A DNA stretch of 33,616 nt from Alphaproteobacteria bacterium (GTDB taxonomy: Bacteria > Pseudomonadota > Alphaproteobacteria > Micavibrionales > Micavibrionaceae). The notes beneath the pieces were generated by a model. It made no database searches and was not told the DNA's origin. It saw only the letters and a program-made list of their open reading frames with translations. This document shows positions 23,002 to 31,945 of the stretch, one piece after another. The stretch covers positions 581 to 34,196 of the forward strand of contig JAACQG010000018.1 of assembly GCA_009995045.1 (NCBI GenBank), read 5' to 3'. Each line of letters opens with the position of its first letter. Positions within the stretch are counted from its first letter, which is position 1. Position numbers and translations under genes: made by a program.

Positions 23002-24879
23002 ATGCGTATACGATATCTTTCAGAAACATTGATTAACCAGATTGCGGCGGGCGAGGTCATTGAGCGTCCGTTTGCCGCCGTGAAGGAATTGGTCGAAAAC
23101 GCGATTGATGCAGGGGCGAGCCGCATTGATGTGAGCATCAGTGATGGCGGCAAGAGCCAGATTATTGTGTCGGATAATGGCAGCGGGATGAGCCGTGAGG
23201 AGTTGATTGCATCGGTGGATCGTCATGCGACATCCAAATTAAAGGGTGATGACCTGCTTGATATTCGTCATATGGGTTTTCGTGGTGAGGCGCTTGCGTC
23301 GATTGCATCGGTTGCGCGCCTGTCGATAGCGTCACGTGCGCAAGAACAAGATTCAGAGCAAGATAATGAGGCGTGGGAGATTAAGGTTGAGGGCGGTAAA
23401 AAAGGTGAGCCCTTGCCGTCTTCACACCCCGAAGGCACGCAGATTGCGGTCAGGGATTTATTTTATGCGACCCCTGCCCGTCTTAAATTTATGAAGAGCG
23501 AACGTGCGGAGTTTATGGCGGTTAAAGATACGCTTGTTCGGCTTTCGATGGCCAATCCGCAGGTGTCTTTCCGTCTTGTTCATGATGGCAAGGAGAGCTT
23601 TCATCACCCCGCCGTTTTGGATGCGCAGGGGCGTTTGGCGAAGATTTTGGGGCGTGAGTTTGGCGAGAATGCGATTGAGATTAACGCCGAGCGCGAGGGA
23701 TTACAGTTGAGTGGTTATGCAGGGTTGCCGACGCTTCATCGTGGGACGTCGCAGTATCAATATCTGTTTGTGAATGGCCGTCCGGTGCGCGATAAATTGT
23801 TGCATGGATGTGTACGCGCGGCTTATTCGGATGTTTTGCATGGGGGGCGCCATCCTATGCTTGCGCTGTTTTTGGATGTGCCGCGTGATTTGGTGGATGT
23901 GAATGTGCATCCAGCGAAAGCGGAAGTGCGCTTTCAAGATCCTGCGCTTGTGCGGGGATTGATCATTTCGGCGCTTAAACATGCGCTTCATGAGCATGGC
24001 ACGCGGACATCCTCGAGCGTCTCCAGTGCGGCGCTTGGACGGTTTAGCGGCGGATATGACGGGGCAAATGACGGTGGGCGTGATGATATGCGCGCGCCAA
24101 GCTTGCCGATGCATCGCGGAAGCCATGCGGCAGTTCCGCGCTCTTATGCGTATGGGAATGCACCAGGGAATATGTCGATGGGGATGCATGAGAATGTGCA
24201 GAATATGTATGCGCCGCAACGCTCCATGCTCGCCGAGGAAGCGCCCAGCGCGCGGGCGGAATTAGAGCCACAAGCCATGCGCGAGGAAGATCAAGCCTAT
24301 CCGCTTGGCGCGGCGCGGGCGCAGCTTCATGAGAATTATATTGTCGCGCAAACATCCGAGGGGATGGTGATTGTGGATCAGCATGCGGCGCATGAGCGGC
24401 TTGTTTATGAACGCTTTAAGCGCCAAGTTGAAGAGCGCGGCGTGGAAAAGCAGGGATTGCTCTCGCCCGAGATTATCCAGCTTGAGGAGAGCGAAGCGGA
24501 GCGGCTTATTGGTTTTGCCGAGAATTTGTCCAAGCTTGGGCTGGAGATTGAGCCGTTTGGCGCGGGGGCGATTGCGGTGCAGGCGATTCCTGCGTTATTG
24601 GGGACGAGGCCGAATATCGAGCAATTGATCCGTGATTTGGCGGATGAGATTACCGAACGTGATAGCGCGCAAGGGTTGGAAGAACGACTGAATGATATAT
24701 TATCAACGATGGCGTGCCATGGATCGGTGCGATCAGGGCGGCGGATGAATGTTGACGAGATGAATGCTTTGCTGCGTCAGATGGAGGCGACGCCTTTATC
24801 GGGGCAATGTAATCATGGGCGACCGACGTCTATTACGCTGTCCCTCACGGATATTGAGAAACTTTTTGGAAGACGATGA
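23002..24879 (+). CDS. mutL: MutL, mismatch repair protein with endonuclease motif
   Basis: MutL couples MutS mismatch recognition to strand incision. From the ATG at 23002 (where homology to MutL begins, MRIRYLSETLINQIAAGEV) the product has 625 residues. The GHKL ATPase motifs are ENAIDAG (32-38), DNGSGM (58-63) and GFRGEAL (92-98). A proline- and methionine-containing linker (about 335-430) joins the C-terminal domain, which has DQHAAHERLVYE (459-470), the DQHA(X)2E(X)4E endonuclease motif, plus ACHGS and CNHGRP zinc-site motifs. This is therefore the nicking type, as in bacteria lacking MutH. No strong ribosome-binding site precedes 23002; an in-frame ATG at 22954 would add 16 unrelated residues. 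Confidence 0.95.
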   Translation: MRIRYLSETLINQIAAGEVIERPFAAVKELVENAIDAGASRIDVSISDGGKSQIIVSDNGSGMSREELIASVDRHATSKLKGDDLLDIRHMGFRGEALASIASVARLSIASRAQEQDSEQDNEAWEIKVEGGKKGEPLPSSHPEGTQIAVRDLFYATPARLKFMKSERAEFMAVKDTLVRLSMANPQVSFRLVHDGKESFHHPAVLDAQGRLAKILGREFGENAIEINAEREGLQLSGYAGLPTLHRGTSQYQYLFVNGRPVRDKLLHGCVRAAYSDVLHGGRHPMLALFLDVPRDLVDVNVHPAKAEVRFQDPALVRGLIISALKHALHEHGTRTSSSVSSAALGRFSGGYDGANDGGRDDMRAPSLPMHRGSHAAVPRSYAYGNAPGNMSMGMHENVQNMYAPQRSMLAEEAPSARAELEPQAMREEDQAYPLGAARAQLHENYIVAQTSEGMVIVDQHAAHERLVYERFKRQVEERGVEKQGLLSPEIIQLEESEAERLIGFAENLSKLGLEIEPFGAGAIAVQAIPALLGTRPNIEQLIRDLADEITERDSAQGLEERLNDILSTMACHGSVRSGRRMNVDEMNALLRQMEATPLSGQCNHGRPTSITLSLTDIEKLFGRR

Positions 24880-25422
24880 ATGAGCGAGCCAAGAGACCCT
24901 GATCAGAAAAAGCTTTATAATATTTACGCGCTGTTTGGCGTTTCGATTGCCCTGTGTGTTTTGCCCTATATGAGCGCGGCGATTTTGTCGGCGGTGTTTT
25001 TAACCGTGCTTTTGATTGCGGCGTGTAGCCTACGCAAAAAGGCAGAGCCGCTCAGCCTTGTTCATAATCACATGGTGTTTATTATTCGCAGCCTTTGGAT
25101 TGCGGCGCTGATGTCACTCTTTACCATGTTGGCGGCGTCGTTTTATATGTTTCAGAGCATTGATTACGGCGCGTTTAACCCATGTGCGGATACGATTTCC
25201 GGTCAGGGGATAGAGGCGCTTGAAGCGATGGGATATGGAGAGTTTTATACGATCGCGCAGCCCTGTATCGACGATTTTATTGCGCTTAATTATAACACTT
25301 TGATTGTTGCCGTTGCGATTGCGGGTGGTTTGCCGCTTGTGTATTTGGGCTATCGTTTCTTTAAGGGGATGAGCCGCGCGGTTAAGGGGTATCGGATTGC
25401 CGATCCAAAAAGCTGGCTATAA
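24880..25422 (+). CDS. Small membrane protein, unrecognised (possibly DUF4870-like)
   Basis: The 180-residue product has about four membrane segments: residues 15-50 (probably two), about 68-92, and about 140-162. A short amphipathic region between them contains two cysteines (NPCADT and QPCIDD), possibly a periplasmic disulfide. The C-terminus RFFKGMSRAVKGYRIADPKSWL with a basic segment resembles DUF4870/Tic20-like proteins, but I am not certain. The ATG follows the mutL stop with no gap, so the two are translationally coupled. Its stop directly abuts the stop of the convergent ATP12 gene. Confidence 0.8.
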   Translation: MSEPRDPDQKKLYNIYALFGVSIALCVLPYMSAAILSAVFLTVLLIAACSLRKKAEPLSLVHNHMVFIIRSLWIAALMSLFTMLAASFYMFQSIDYGAFNPCADTISGQGIEALEAMGYGEFYTIAQPCIDDFIALNYNTLIVAVAIAGGLPLVYLGYRFFKGMSRAVKGYRIADPKSWL

Positions 25423-26130
25423 TTAATCAATCAAAGACAGGTAGTGGAGCCCGGCTTTTAGGTCGGCCTGTGTTGCAATGTCTTTCTTTTCCTGCGCGGG
25501 GTCGCCGCCGTAAAATTCTTCGTTATAAATCTCTGCCTTAAATTTTTCTTCCACACGCATGGCGGCGTAAATATCATCTGCTGTTGCTTTATCGCCTATG
25601 GCGGCGAGGCCCAAGACCAGTGACCCCGATGCGGATACGATGAGCTGGATGATTGTGAAGTGATCATCATCCAATGCCTTGATATGTGCCTGCACTGCCT
25701 TGTGCGCGGCGTCAGGTTGGTTGAGCGCGGTGAGGGCGAAGGTGGTATCGAGGGGGTGGCCGAATTCTGCGGCGAACCAATCGAGATATGGGTTCCATGC
25801 GTCTTCTTGCGCCTTTTGCAGATCAGGAGGTGTGTTTGTGCGGTAGCAGAGCAAATCGGTGTCGAGATATTTGAAGATGTAGTTTTGCATCGCCTCGCGC
25901 TCCGTTGAGACGCGGTCGATTTTTGTGCTCAGGATTTGGGTGAGCGGCATGGTGTCGGGGATGATGTCTTCTTTTTGCTCCGCCCATTCCTGCACGAGCG
26001 CATTTGCAAGATCCTCGGTGGGGGCGAGGAGTTCGGCTCTTAACGCGGTTTTGACAGGGCGACCATCGAGCGTGATGTGGTAACCGCCTTGTGATTTTTG
26101 TGTTGAGACAAGTTTATAAAAACGTTTCAT
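25423..26130 (-). CDS. ATP12-family F1-ATPase assembly chaperone
   Basis: ATP12 helps the F1 alpha subunit assemble in mitochondria and alphaproteobacteria. The 235-residue product shows the family pattern: MKRFYK start, YHITLDGRPVKTALRAELLAPT, EWAEQKEDIIPDTMPLTQILSTKID, DTDLLCYRT, and a C-terminal EEKFKAEIYNEEFYGGDPAQ. It is full length for bacterial members (about 230-260). Its presence is one of the best hints that the host is an alphaproteobacterium. It lies at the 3' end of a minus-strand run with crcB, the pseudouridine synthase and the AsmA-like gene; ATP12 next to an RluA-family gene is common in this class. Confidence 0.93.
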   Translation of the reverse strand: MKRFYKLVSTQKSQGGYHITLDGRPVKTALRAELLAPTEDLANALVQEWAEQKEDIIPDTMPLTQILSTKIDRVSTEREAMQNYIFKYLDTDLLCYRTNTPPDLQKAQEDAWNPYLDWFAAEFGHPLDTTFALTALNQPDAAHKAVQAHIKALDDDHFTIIQLIVSASGSLVLGLAAIGDKATADDIYAAMRVEEKFKAEIYNEEFYGGDPAQEKKDIATQADLKAGLHYLSLID

Positions 26131-26146
26131 CGGGATTTAGGTACTC

Positions 26147-27253
26147 TTATTCTGGCTTTGGCTCAGACGGGGTGAAAATCATTTGATTGTCTTTGATGGA
26201 TGCGCCGCCCGTGAAATCTTGAACGGTTTTTGACTTGGCGGTGAACGTATCGGCGGTGACCGCGATGGCGTGGCTTTCATTTGCTGGGGCATCGGAGGTC
26301 ATGAAGATGCTTGCCCATTCTTTCCATGTTTTTGATATGCGGGAATTGGCGGAAAAATCATCCTGATAGAGGGTGTCGGCGGCGATGTTTCCCGTGATTT
26401 GCATATTTTTCGCGGCGATGATGTTCCAGTCAAATGTACCGTTGGAGCCAAATTCGGGAGCCGTGAAGTTGCCATTTATCGCGATGTTACCTTCCGCGCC
26501 GCGGATGAAGGTGAAGGTGGCGTCTATGATTTCTTGTTCATTATTGATGATTTTCAGGTCGCGAATATGCAACCCGCCCATGGTGCGTGGGCGCAGGATT
26601 CCGGTCATTGTGATATTGCCGACCTTAAAATCGAACGCGCCCTCTTCGCCCAATTTATATTTGGGGTTGCTGCGTGTGCCAATGGATTCAATATCCAAAC
26701 CGCCTGAAAACTTATCACTGCCGAGCGCGCCGGATAATGCGATGAATGGTTTTCCTTCTGGTGTTTCATCAATGCCGAGCGTTTCGATATGCAGTGGTTT
26801 TTCATGAACCGTGCCGGCCTTAAACTCTGCGTTGCGGATTTGGATGTTTTTGATGTTTTTGTTATGCGCAAGGGTCACATCCCAGAAACCAATCGCAATA
26901 ATGGCTTTTTCTATTGTTGCATCGGGATTAAAGAAGTCGATTGGTGGGGGTGTGGTTCCGCGCTCTTCCTCTGGTTTTTGGGCTTCTTCATCCGCCCATG
27001 CCTGCATTGCCTTGATATCCGGTTTTTTCAGGATGATGCCTTCTGCGTCCACGGAGATATTGGGGAAGAAGGTCATGTTATTGAAGGTTTTGATTTTTGT
27101 GGCGTATCCGCTGGATGCGGTGATGTAATCTTCGATAGCACCTTTTAGGGTATCGCTATCACCGCCCATGTTGAAGAGAACGGTGATCACAACACCAAGA
27201 AAAGCGATGAGGAAGAAGCTTAATTTCGCGAGACGACCGAGCCATTTTTTCAT
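26147..27253 (-). CDS. AsmA-like membrane-anchored protein
   Basis: The 368-residue product has one N-terminal membrane helix (about 9-27) and then a long periplasmic region of beta-strand character with repeats of the form ITMTGILRPRTMGGLHIRDLKI and NIAINGNFTAPEF. This matches the N-terminal part of AsmA/DUF748-type proteins involved in envelope lipid transport or outer-membrane biogenesis. It is much shorter than full AsmA (over 600). It follows the pseudouridine synthase by 39 bases and precedes ATP12 by 16 bases on the same strand. A role in envelope homeostasis is an inference from fold alone. Confidence 0.7.
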   Translation of the reverse strand: MKKWLGRLAKLSFFLIAFLGVVITVLFNMGGDSDTLKGAIEDYITASSGYATKIKTFNNMTFFPNISVDAEGIILKKPDIKAMQAWADEEAQKPEEERGTTPPPIDFFNPDATIEKAIIAIGFWDVTLAHNKNIKNIQIRNAEFKAGTVHEKPLHIETLGIDETPEGKPFIALSGALGSDKFSGGLDIESIGTRSNPKYKLGEEGAFDFKVGNITMTGILRPRTMGGLHIRDLKIINNEQEIIDATFTFIRGAEGNIAINGNFTAPEFGSNGTFDWNIIAAKNMQITGNIAADTLYQDDFSANSRISKTWKEWASIFMTSDAPANESHAIAVTADTFTAKSKTVQDFTGGASIKDNQMIFTPSEPKPE

Positions 27254-27292
27254 GTTTAAAAAATATCCTTTATTGCGACCATACCCGTTTCG

Positions 27293-28351
27293 TTATTCGA
27301 AAGGGTCGCCTTTTAGATTAGGGCTAAAGCCGAGCGCTTTCCAGCTTTTCCTGAGTTCGGGGGGGAGTGGCGCGGTGATGTCGAGCATTTTTCCCGTATT
27401 GGTCGGATGCGGCAAGATGATACGGCGCGCGTGCAAATGCAGGCGATTGGCCAAATCCATGCCGTTGAGGTCGGCTTCGGCTTTGCGGCGGGCTTCGTGC
27501 CATTCTTCTTGTTCGGGCAAACGGCTGTATTTTTTATCGCCGACGATGGGGCAGCCGATCAATTCGGCGTGAACGCGGAGCTGGTGCGTGCGCCCTGTGC
27601 GCGGCCAGAATGCGACAAACGCGGCGGAGCTCATTGCGCTTTCGAGGATAACGAAATCGGTGATGGCCATTTTGCCTTCTTCTTCATCGACGACCATGCG
27701 CTCTTTATTGGAACCGCCCGCCTTTGATAACGGGGCTTTGATTGTGCCTTCGGGGGTTTCGGGTGCGGGGGATGTGATCGCCCAGTATATCTTTTTGATG
27801 TCGCGCCCTTTGAATGCATCGCCTAATTTACGTGCGACATTGGCGGAGCGAGCAAGGAGCAAGATGCCGCTTGTGTCTTTATCGAGGCGGTGAACGAGGC
27901 GCGGTTTTACGCCTTCTTTGTTGGTGAATGCCTCTAGGTAGAGATCAATGTAGCGGCTTTGTTTGCTGCCGCCTTGGGTTGCGATGCCGCTTGGCTTGTT
28001 CAGGACGATGACATCGGCGTCTTCGTAGATCACCATATCCTTGATGAAGGCTTTGTCCTTATCGGTTAGCTTATGCTTGATGGGTTGGGATTTATCATCG
28101 ACGGGCGGGATGCGCACGGTTTGCCCTGTCTCAAGCCTTGTCTCGGCTTTTGCGCGCTTGGAGCCGACGCGGATTTGCCCTTTGCGCATCAATTTCTGCG
28201 CAAGCGCGTATGGAATTTCGGGCACGTATTTTTTGATCCAACGATCGAGGCGCTGGCCGTCATCATCGGCTTTTACCTCGATATGGCGGACGCGGGTGGT
28301 GTCTTGTTGGGTGTCTTGTTGGGTGTCTTGGGTGGTCTTGTCTTCGTTCAT
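27293..28351 (-). CDS. rluC: RluA-family pseudouridine synthase (RluC-like)
   Basis: It isomerises specific uridines of 23S rRNA. The 352-residue product has an S4 RNA-binding domain (about 25-85, LDRWIKKY and LMRKGQIRVGSKRAKAETRLETG) and the catalytic domain with HRLDKDTSG, whose aspartate is the nucleophile, then the GRTHQLRVH motif. The gene symbol is the best match; RluD or a paralogue cannot be excluded. The N-terminus contains a (TQQD)n-type stretch from a 12-bp microsatellite (about 28296-28328). The ATG overlaps the crcB stop (ATGA). Confidence 0.9.
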   Translation of the reverse strand: MNEDKTTQDTQQDTQQDTTRVRHIEVKADDDGQRLDRWIKKYVPEIPYALAQKLMRKGQIRVGSKRAKAETRLETGQTVRIPPVDDKSQPIKHKLTDKDKAFIKDMVIYEDADVIVLNKPSGIATQGGSKQSRYIDLYLEAFTNKEGVKPRLVHRLDKDTSGILLLARSANVARKLGDAFKGRDIKKIYWAITSPAPETPEGTIKAPLSKAGGSNKERMVVDEEEGKMAITDFVILESAMSSAAFVAFWPRTGRTHQLRVHAELIGCPIVGDKKYSRLPEQEEWHEARRKAEADLNGMDLANRLHLHARRIILPHPTNTGKMLDITAPLPPELRKSWKALGFSPNLKGDPFE

Positions 28352-28731
28352 GATATGAACCCTTTTACGATGGCCATGCCGGCGAAGAGTGCGGCGATGG
28401 ATAATACGACAGATGCGCTGAGATAGGCGGCGGTGGTGAGATATTCTCCGCGCTCAAAGAGTGTTGCGACATCGAGTGAGAATGTTGAAAATGTTGTAAA
28501 CGCACCGAGCAATCCCGTAATGATGAAAACACGCATTGTTTCAGTGGGTTGGAATATTTGGGCGAAGGCAATTATGATCGCACCCATCAAGAATGAGCCA
28601 AGGATATTGACCGTGAGCGTGCCATAGGGAAAGCCATGTCCCATTATTTTAACGGCGGCGATGTTAACGCCGTGGCGCATTAATGCACCGATTGCTCCGC
28701 CCGCGGCGATGGCTGCTATTGTGTTAATCAT
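28348..28731 (-). CDS. crcB: CrcB/Fluc fluoride channel
   Basis: Fluc channels export fluoride as dual-topology dimers. The 127-residue product has four membrane segments and the family motifs GGAIGALMRHG, GTLTVNILGSFLMG and GLLGAFTTFSTFS. It overlaps the downstream pseudouridine synthase by an ATGA junction. The gap to the divergent transporter is only 47 bases, too small for a fluoride riboswitch, and none is seen. Confidence 0.96.
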   Translation of the reverse strand: MINTIAAIAAGGAIGALMRHGVNIAAVKIMGHGFPYGTLTVNILGSFLMGAIIIAFAQIFQPTETMRVFIITGLLGAFTTFSTFSLDVATLFERGEYLTTAAYLSASVVLSIAALFAGMAIVKGFIS

Positions 28732-28740
28732 AAGACTACC

Positions 28741-28764
28741 TTACAAAGTTTCAAACGTTTGTAA
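28741..28764. promoter_or_regulatory. Inverted repeat between crcB and the DMT transporter
   Basis: Perfect 7-bp arms TTACAAA and TTTGTAA flank GTTTCAAACG, itself partly symmetrical. It occupies most of the 47-base divergent intergenic region, so it could be an operator serving both genes, or part of the overlapping promoters. The function is unproven. Confidence 0.4.
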
Positions 28765-28778
28765 TAGAGTTTCATCAT

Positions 28779-29669
28779 ATGTTCAATCATTTAACCAATA
28801 CACATAAAGGGATGCTACTTGCTTTGTTCGGATACACGGCGTTTTCGTTTTCCGATACATGCGTGAAATGGCTGTCTGAGCAAGGGTATTCGATTTATCA
28901 GATCATTGTCATGGATACGGCGATTGGCGCTTTGCTTATGCTGTTATTTGCGCCGATGCTTGGTGGATTGGCGAGTTTGCGTGATGGGCGCAATTCAAAG
29001 ATACACGGGCTGCGTGTGATTTTGAATACGGGCGTTAATTTTTCGATTGTTTATTGTTATTCGATTATGCCGTTGGCGACGGTTTATACCGCCATTTTCA
29101 CCCTGCCCTTTATTGCCGCGATTATTGCTATGCCGCTTTACGGGGAGCGCATTGGTATTCATCGGTGGGTGTCGATTGTGATTGGGTTTAGCGGGGTTTT
29201 GATCGCGTTTCAGCCATGGCAGGACGGGACAAATCTTTTATTGATGGCTTTACCTTTGGGCACCACGACGTTGATTGCATTGATGTTTTTGGTGGCGCGA
29301 TCATTGAAAGGGTCGAGCTTGTTGGCGATGGGGTTTTATCCGGTTTTTGGCTCTTGCCTGATTACCATTCCGTTTGCGATTTCAGGGTTTATACCGATTG
29401 AGCTGTCGCATCTTCATGCGTTTGTTTTATCAGGGATATTGATGGCGAGCGGGATTATTTGTGTCTCGCTTGCGTTCCAGATTGCCGATAGCGCGGCGGT
29501 GACGCCGATTGTTTATACCGAATTGATATGGGCGGTGTTGTTTGGGGCGCTGTTATTTGGGGATTATCCGCATGTTTGGATGCTCGTCGGGGCGGCGGTG
29601 ATTATTGTGAGCGGTTTATATTTGTTGCGCGCGGAGCGGCGACGTCCGGTTATCCTTAAGGATTTATAA
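28779..29669 (+). CDS. DMT (EamA)-family transporter
   Basis: The 296-residue protein has about ten membrane segments in two repeated EamA halves. The first ends near FTLPFIAAIIAMPLYGERIG, and the second has VTPIVYTELIWAVLFGALLFGD, both typical of drug/metabolite transporters. The substrate is unknown. It is divergent from crcB and convergent with the DUF429-like gene, 5 bases away. Confidence 0.92.
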   Translation: MFNHLTNTHKGMLLALFGYTAFSFSDTCVKWLSEQGYSIYQIIVMDTAIGALLMLLFAPMLGGLASLRDGRNSKIHGLRVILNTGVNFSIVYCYSIMPLATVYTAIFTLPFIAAIIAMPLYGERIGIHRWVSIVIGFSGVLIAFQPWQDGTNLLLMALPLGTTTLIALMFLVARSLKGSSLLAMGFYPVFGSCLITIPFAISGFIPIELSHLHAFVLSGILMASGIICVSLAFQIADSAAVTPIVYTELIWAVLFGALLFGDYPHVWMLVGAAVIIVSGLYLLRAERRRPVILKDL

Positions 29670-29674
29670 GCGCT

Positions 29675-30544
29675 TTATACGCCGAAGATCCAACCTTCGC
29701 GGGTGCGCGCGGCTATGTCCATTTCGGGTGGATTTGCGATGTGATCTGGGATTGTTTTTTGATTGCCGCACAGCATGCGAAGCCCTGCGCTAGAAACGAT
29801 TGCATCGGCGTCATGATTATTAAATCGAAGCGTTTCGTATTTATTATTGCAGCCTAGTTTTTTGAGCGATGTATTTAACTCATCCAAGGTATTTACCTTG
29901 GTCAGGCCGTGTCCCGTACGCATGAGAAATTGGCGGGGGAAGATTTCGGTTATGACTGTTTTTGCGGTGTCAGCGATATGATGTTCGAATGGCCAGATGC
30001 AGATATCATCACCCATCGATTGTTTCAGCGCGTGCGCCATGCGCATTGCAGCCAGTCCGCCTTTGCCGACTTGTTTTGCTCCGATCAGCTTGAACGGGCT
30101 TTCGGGGTTGCCGTATCCTTTTGCGGCGCATTGGATTTCGGTTAGGCGTTTGGGAAAGCGCATATGGGGTGGCTTTTTGCCGCGTGTCCAGAAATGATCG
30201 GGATATGCTTGCCAAAATCCGCCAGCGAAAAAATTATCACTTTGCGCAGAATGCTTTTCAACATATGTCCATAAATCACTGATGTTATAGCCTTTTCCGA
30301 TTTGTTGCTGGGCGATATCTTGGGCGTATCCGAAATTGGCGTCAATGCCGATTAGGGTTCTGCTGTTGGTATTTTGGGTTAGGGATTGGATGTACTCAAA
30401 AACCTTTGTGCGGCTCCATTTTTCATCCAATAATATGGGTGCGTCCGCGCCCTGCGTGCTAAATGATAGCGCGATGGAGTGTGTTTGGATGGGTAATTTT
30501 GCACCCGACCAGTCAATGCCGATGAAGCTTTCGAAATTTTTCAT
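29675..30544 (-). CDS. DUF429-type protein with RNase H-like fold
   Basis: The 289-residue product (start at 30544; an in-frame ATG at 30559 would add five residues) has acidic motifs in the pattern of DUF429 proteins: FIGIDWSGAK near the N-terminus, LIGIDANFGYAQ, ITEIFPRQFL, and HDADAIVSSAGLRML near the C-terminus. These would put several carboxylates at an RNase H-like active site. The family is predicted to be nuclease-like, with no settled biochemical role. It lies 21 bases after rarA on the same strand, so co-transcription is likely. Confidence 0.8.
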   Translation of the reverse strand: MKNFESFIGIDWSGAKLPIQTHSIALSFSTQGADAPILLDEKWSRTKVFEYIQSLTQNTNSRTLIGIDANFGYAQDIAQQQIGKGYNISDLWTYVEKHSAQSDNFFAGGFWQAYPDHFWTRGKKPPHMRFPKRLTEIQCAAKGYGNPESPFKLIGAKQVGKGGLAAMRMAHALKQSMGDDICIWPFEHHIADTAKTVITEIFPRQFLMRTGHGLTKVNTLDELNTSLKKLGCNNKYETLRFNNHDADAIVSSAGLRMLCGNQKTIPDHIANPPEMDIAARTREGWIFGV

Positions 30545-30565
30545 GTGTGCGCCACCCATGGGTTT

Positions 30566-31855
30566 TTAAGATTTTTCACGCCTTAATTTATTCCAATATT
30601 CCAAGCGCTTATTGATGTCTCTTTCGAAACCACGTTGAGGCGGTTTGTAATATTGGGCGCGGGGCAAGTCGTCGGGGAAATAGTTTTGACCGCTAAAGCC
30701 CTCGGCTGTGTCGTGATCGTAGATATAGCCATCGCCGTAGCTTTGATCCTTCATGAGGTTTGTGACCGCATTCAAAATATGTTTAGGCGGCATGAGAGAG
30801 CCGCTTTTCTTGGCGGCGTCCATGCTGAGCTTATAGGCTTTATAGGCGGCGTTGGATTTGGGGGCGGTGGCGAGATAGATCAGCGCCTGTGCGAGGCCAA
30901 GCTCGCCTTCAGGGCTTCCGAGCTTAAGATAGGTTTCCCATGCAGCGTTGCACACGCCCAGCGCTTGCGGGTCGGCAAGGCCGACATCTTCGATGGCCAT
31001 GCGTGTCATGCGGCGGGCGATATATTCAGGGTCTTCACCGCCCGATATCATGCGCGCAAACCAGTATAGCGCCGCGTCAGGATCGCTGCCGCGGACGGAT
31101 TTATGAAGGGCGGAGATAAGGTTGTAATGCGCCTCATCGCCTTTGTCGTAGAGCGGGGCGCGGCGCTGAATAACGTTGAGCAGCGCGTCTTCGTCTAATT
31201 CCTCCGATTGTGCCTGCAGCTGTTCCGCCATTGACAGGAGATACCGCCCATCGCCATCGGCCATGGTTTTGAGGAGGCTGCGTGCCTCGGGCGTTAGGGG
31301 GAGCGGTTTTTCGGCTTCGGCCTTTATCAGGAGGTCTTCTAGCGCATCTTCGTCGAGGCGTTTGAGCACGAGCACTTGGGCGCGTGAGAGCAGCGCGGCG
31401 TTCAGCTCGAATGACGGGTTTTCCGTGGTTGCGCCGATGAGTGTAATTGTGCCGTCCTCCATCACGGGCAGGAAGGCATCTTGCTGTGATTTATTGAAGC
31501 GGTGAATCTCGTCGACGAATAGCAACGTCCCCTGCCCGTTCTTTTTACGGATTTTTGCGCTGTCGAAGACTTTGCGCAAATCACCCACGCCAGAAAATAT
31601 CGCGGAGAGTTGTTCGAAATGCAGATCGGTGTGATCGGCTAAAATACGAGCCAAAGTGGTCTTGCCGCATCCGGGTGGGCCCCAGAAGATGATGGAGGGC
31701 AAATGCCCGCCAGCCAAGGTTTTTCGTAGGGTTCCGTTTTCGCCGACGATGTGGTCTTGTCCTGCGACTTCGTCGATGCTGCGGGGGCGCAGGCGGTCGG
31801 CGAGTGGGCGGCTTGCGTCCGCATTTTGTGTATCATCTGCAAATAAATCCGCCAT
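30566..31855 (-). CDS. rarA: RarA (MgsA), replication-associated recombination AAA+ ATPase
   Basis: RarA acts at stalled replication forks. The start is placed at 31855, giving 429 residues that begin MADLFADD. A longer in-frame start at 32005 would overlap nadA and has an N-terminus unlike the family. The product has Walker A GPPGCGKTT, Walker B LLFVDEIHRFNK, sensor GATTENPSFELN, and the C-terminal tetramerisation region with MPPKHILNAVTNLMK. The gene is divergent from nadA. Confidence 0.95.
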   Translation of the reverse strand: MADLFADDTQNADASRPLADRLRPRSIDEVAGQDHIVGENGTLRKTLAGGHLPSIIFWGPPGCGKTTLARILADHTDLHFEQLSAIFSGVGDLRKVFDSAKIRKKNGQGTLLFVDEIHRFNKSQQDAFLPVMEDGTITLIGATTENPSFELNAALLSRAQVLVLKRLDEDALEDLLIKAEAEKPLPLTPEARSLLKTMADGDGRYLLSMAEQLQAQSEELDEDALLNVIQRRAPLYDKGDEAHYNLISALHKSVRGSDPDAALYWFARMISGGEDPEYIARRMTRMAIEDVGLADPQALGVCNAAWETYLKLGSPEGELGLAQALIYLATAPKSNAAYKAYKLSMDAAKKSGSLMPPKHILNAVTNLMKDQSYGDGYIYDHDTAEGFSGQNYFPDDLPRAQYYKPPQRGFERDINKRLEYWNKLRREKS

Positions 31856-31878
31856 CGTAGCTTTATCGTTCCTTGACC

Positions 31879-31906
31879 TTGACCCGTATATTATGAAAGA
31901 TACATC
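31879..31906 (+). promoter_or_regulatory. Candidate promoter for nadA
   Basis: TTGACC (31879-31884), a 16-base spacer and TACATC (31901-31906) lie about 40 bases upstream of the ATG at 31946, which has AAGGA (31932-31936) before it. This arrangement supports 31946 rather than the in-frame ATG at 31893 as the nadA start. Confidence 0.35.
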
Positions 31907-31945
31907 TTTCTTAAAGACCATATGGCACGATAAGGACGATAAAGC

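Noticed and set aside
23701-24355. Minus-strand frames antisense to the mutL linker
   Set aside because: Their His-, Arg- and Met-rich composition is the mirror of mutL codons; no start signals.
28732-28778. Fluoride riboswitch upstream of crcB
   Set aside because: Only 47 bases are available and none of the conserved riboswitch features is seen.
31656-31945. A 97-residue N-terminal extension of NadA
   Set aside because: It is antisense to the conserved rarA AAA+ domain and unlike any NadA; the start at 31946 gives normal length and has a binding site.
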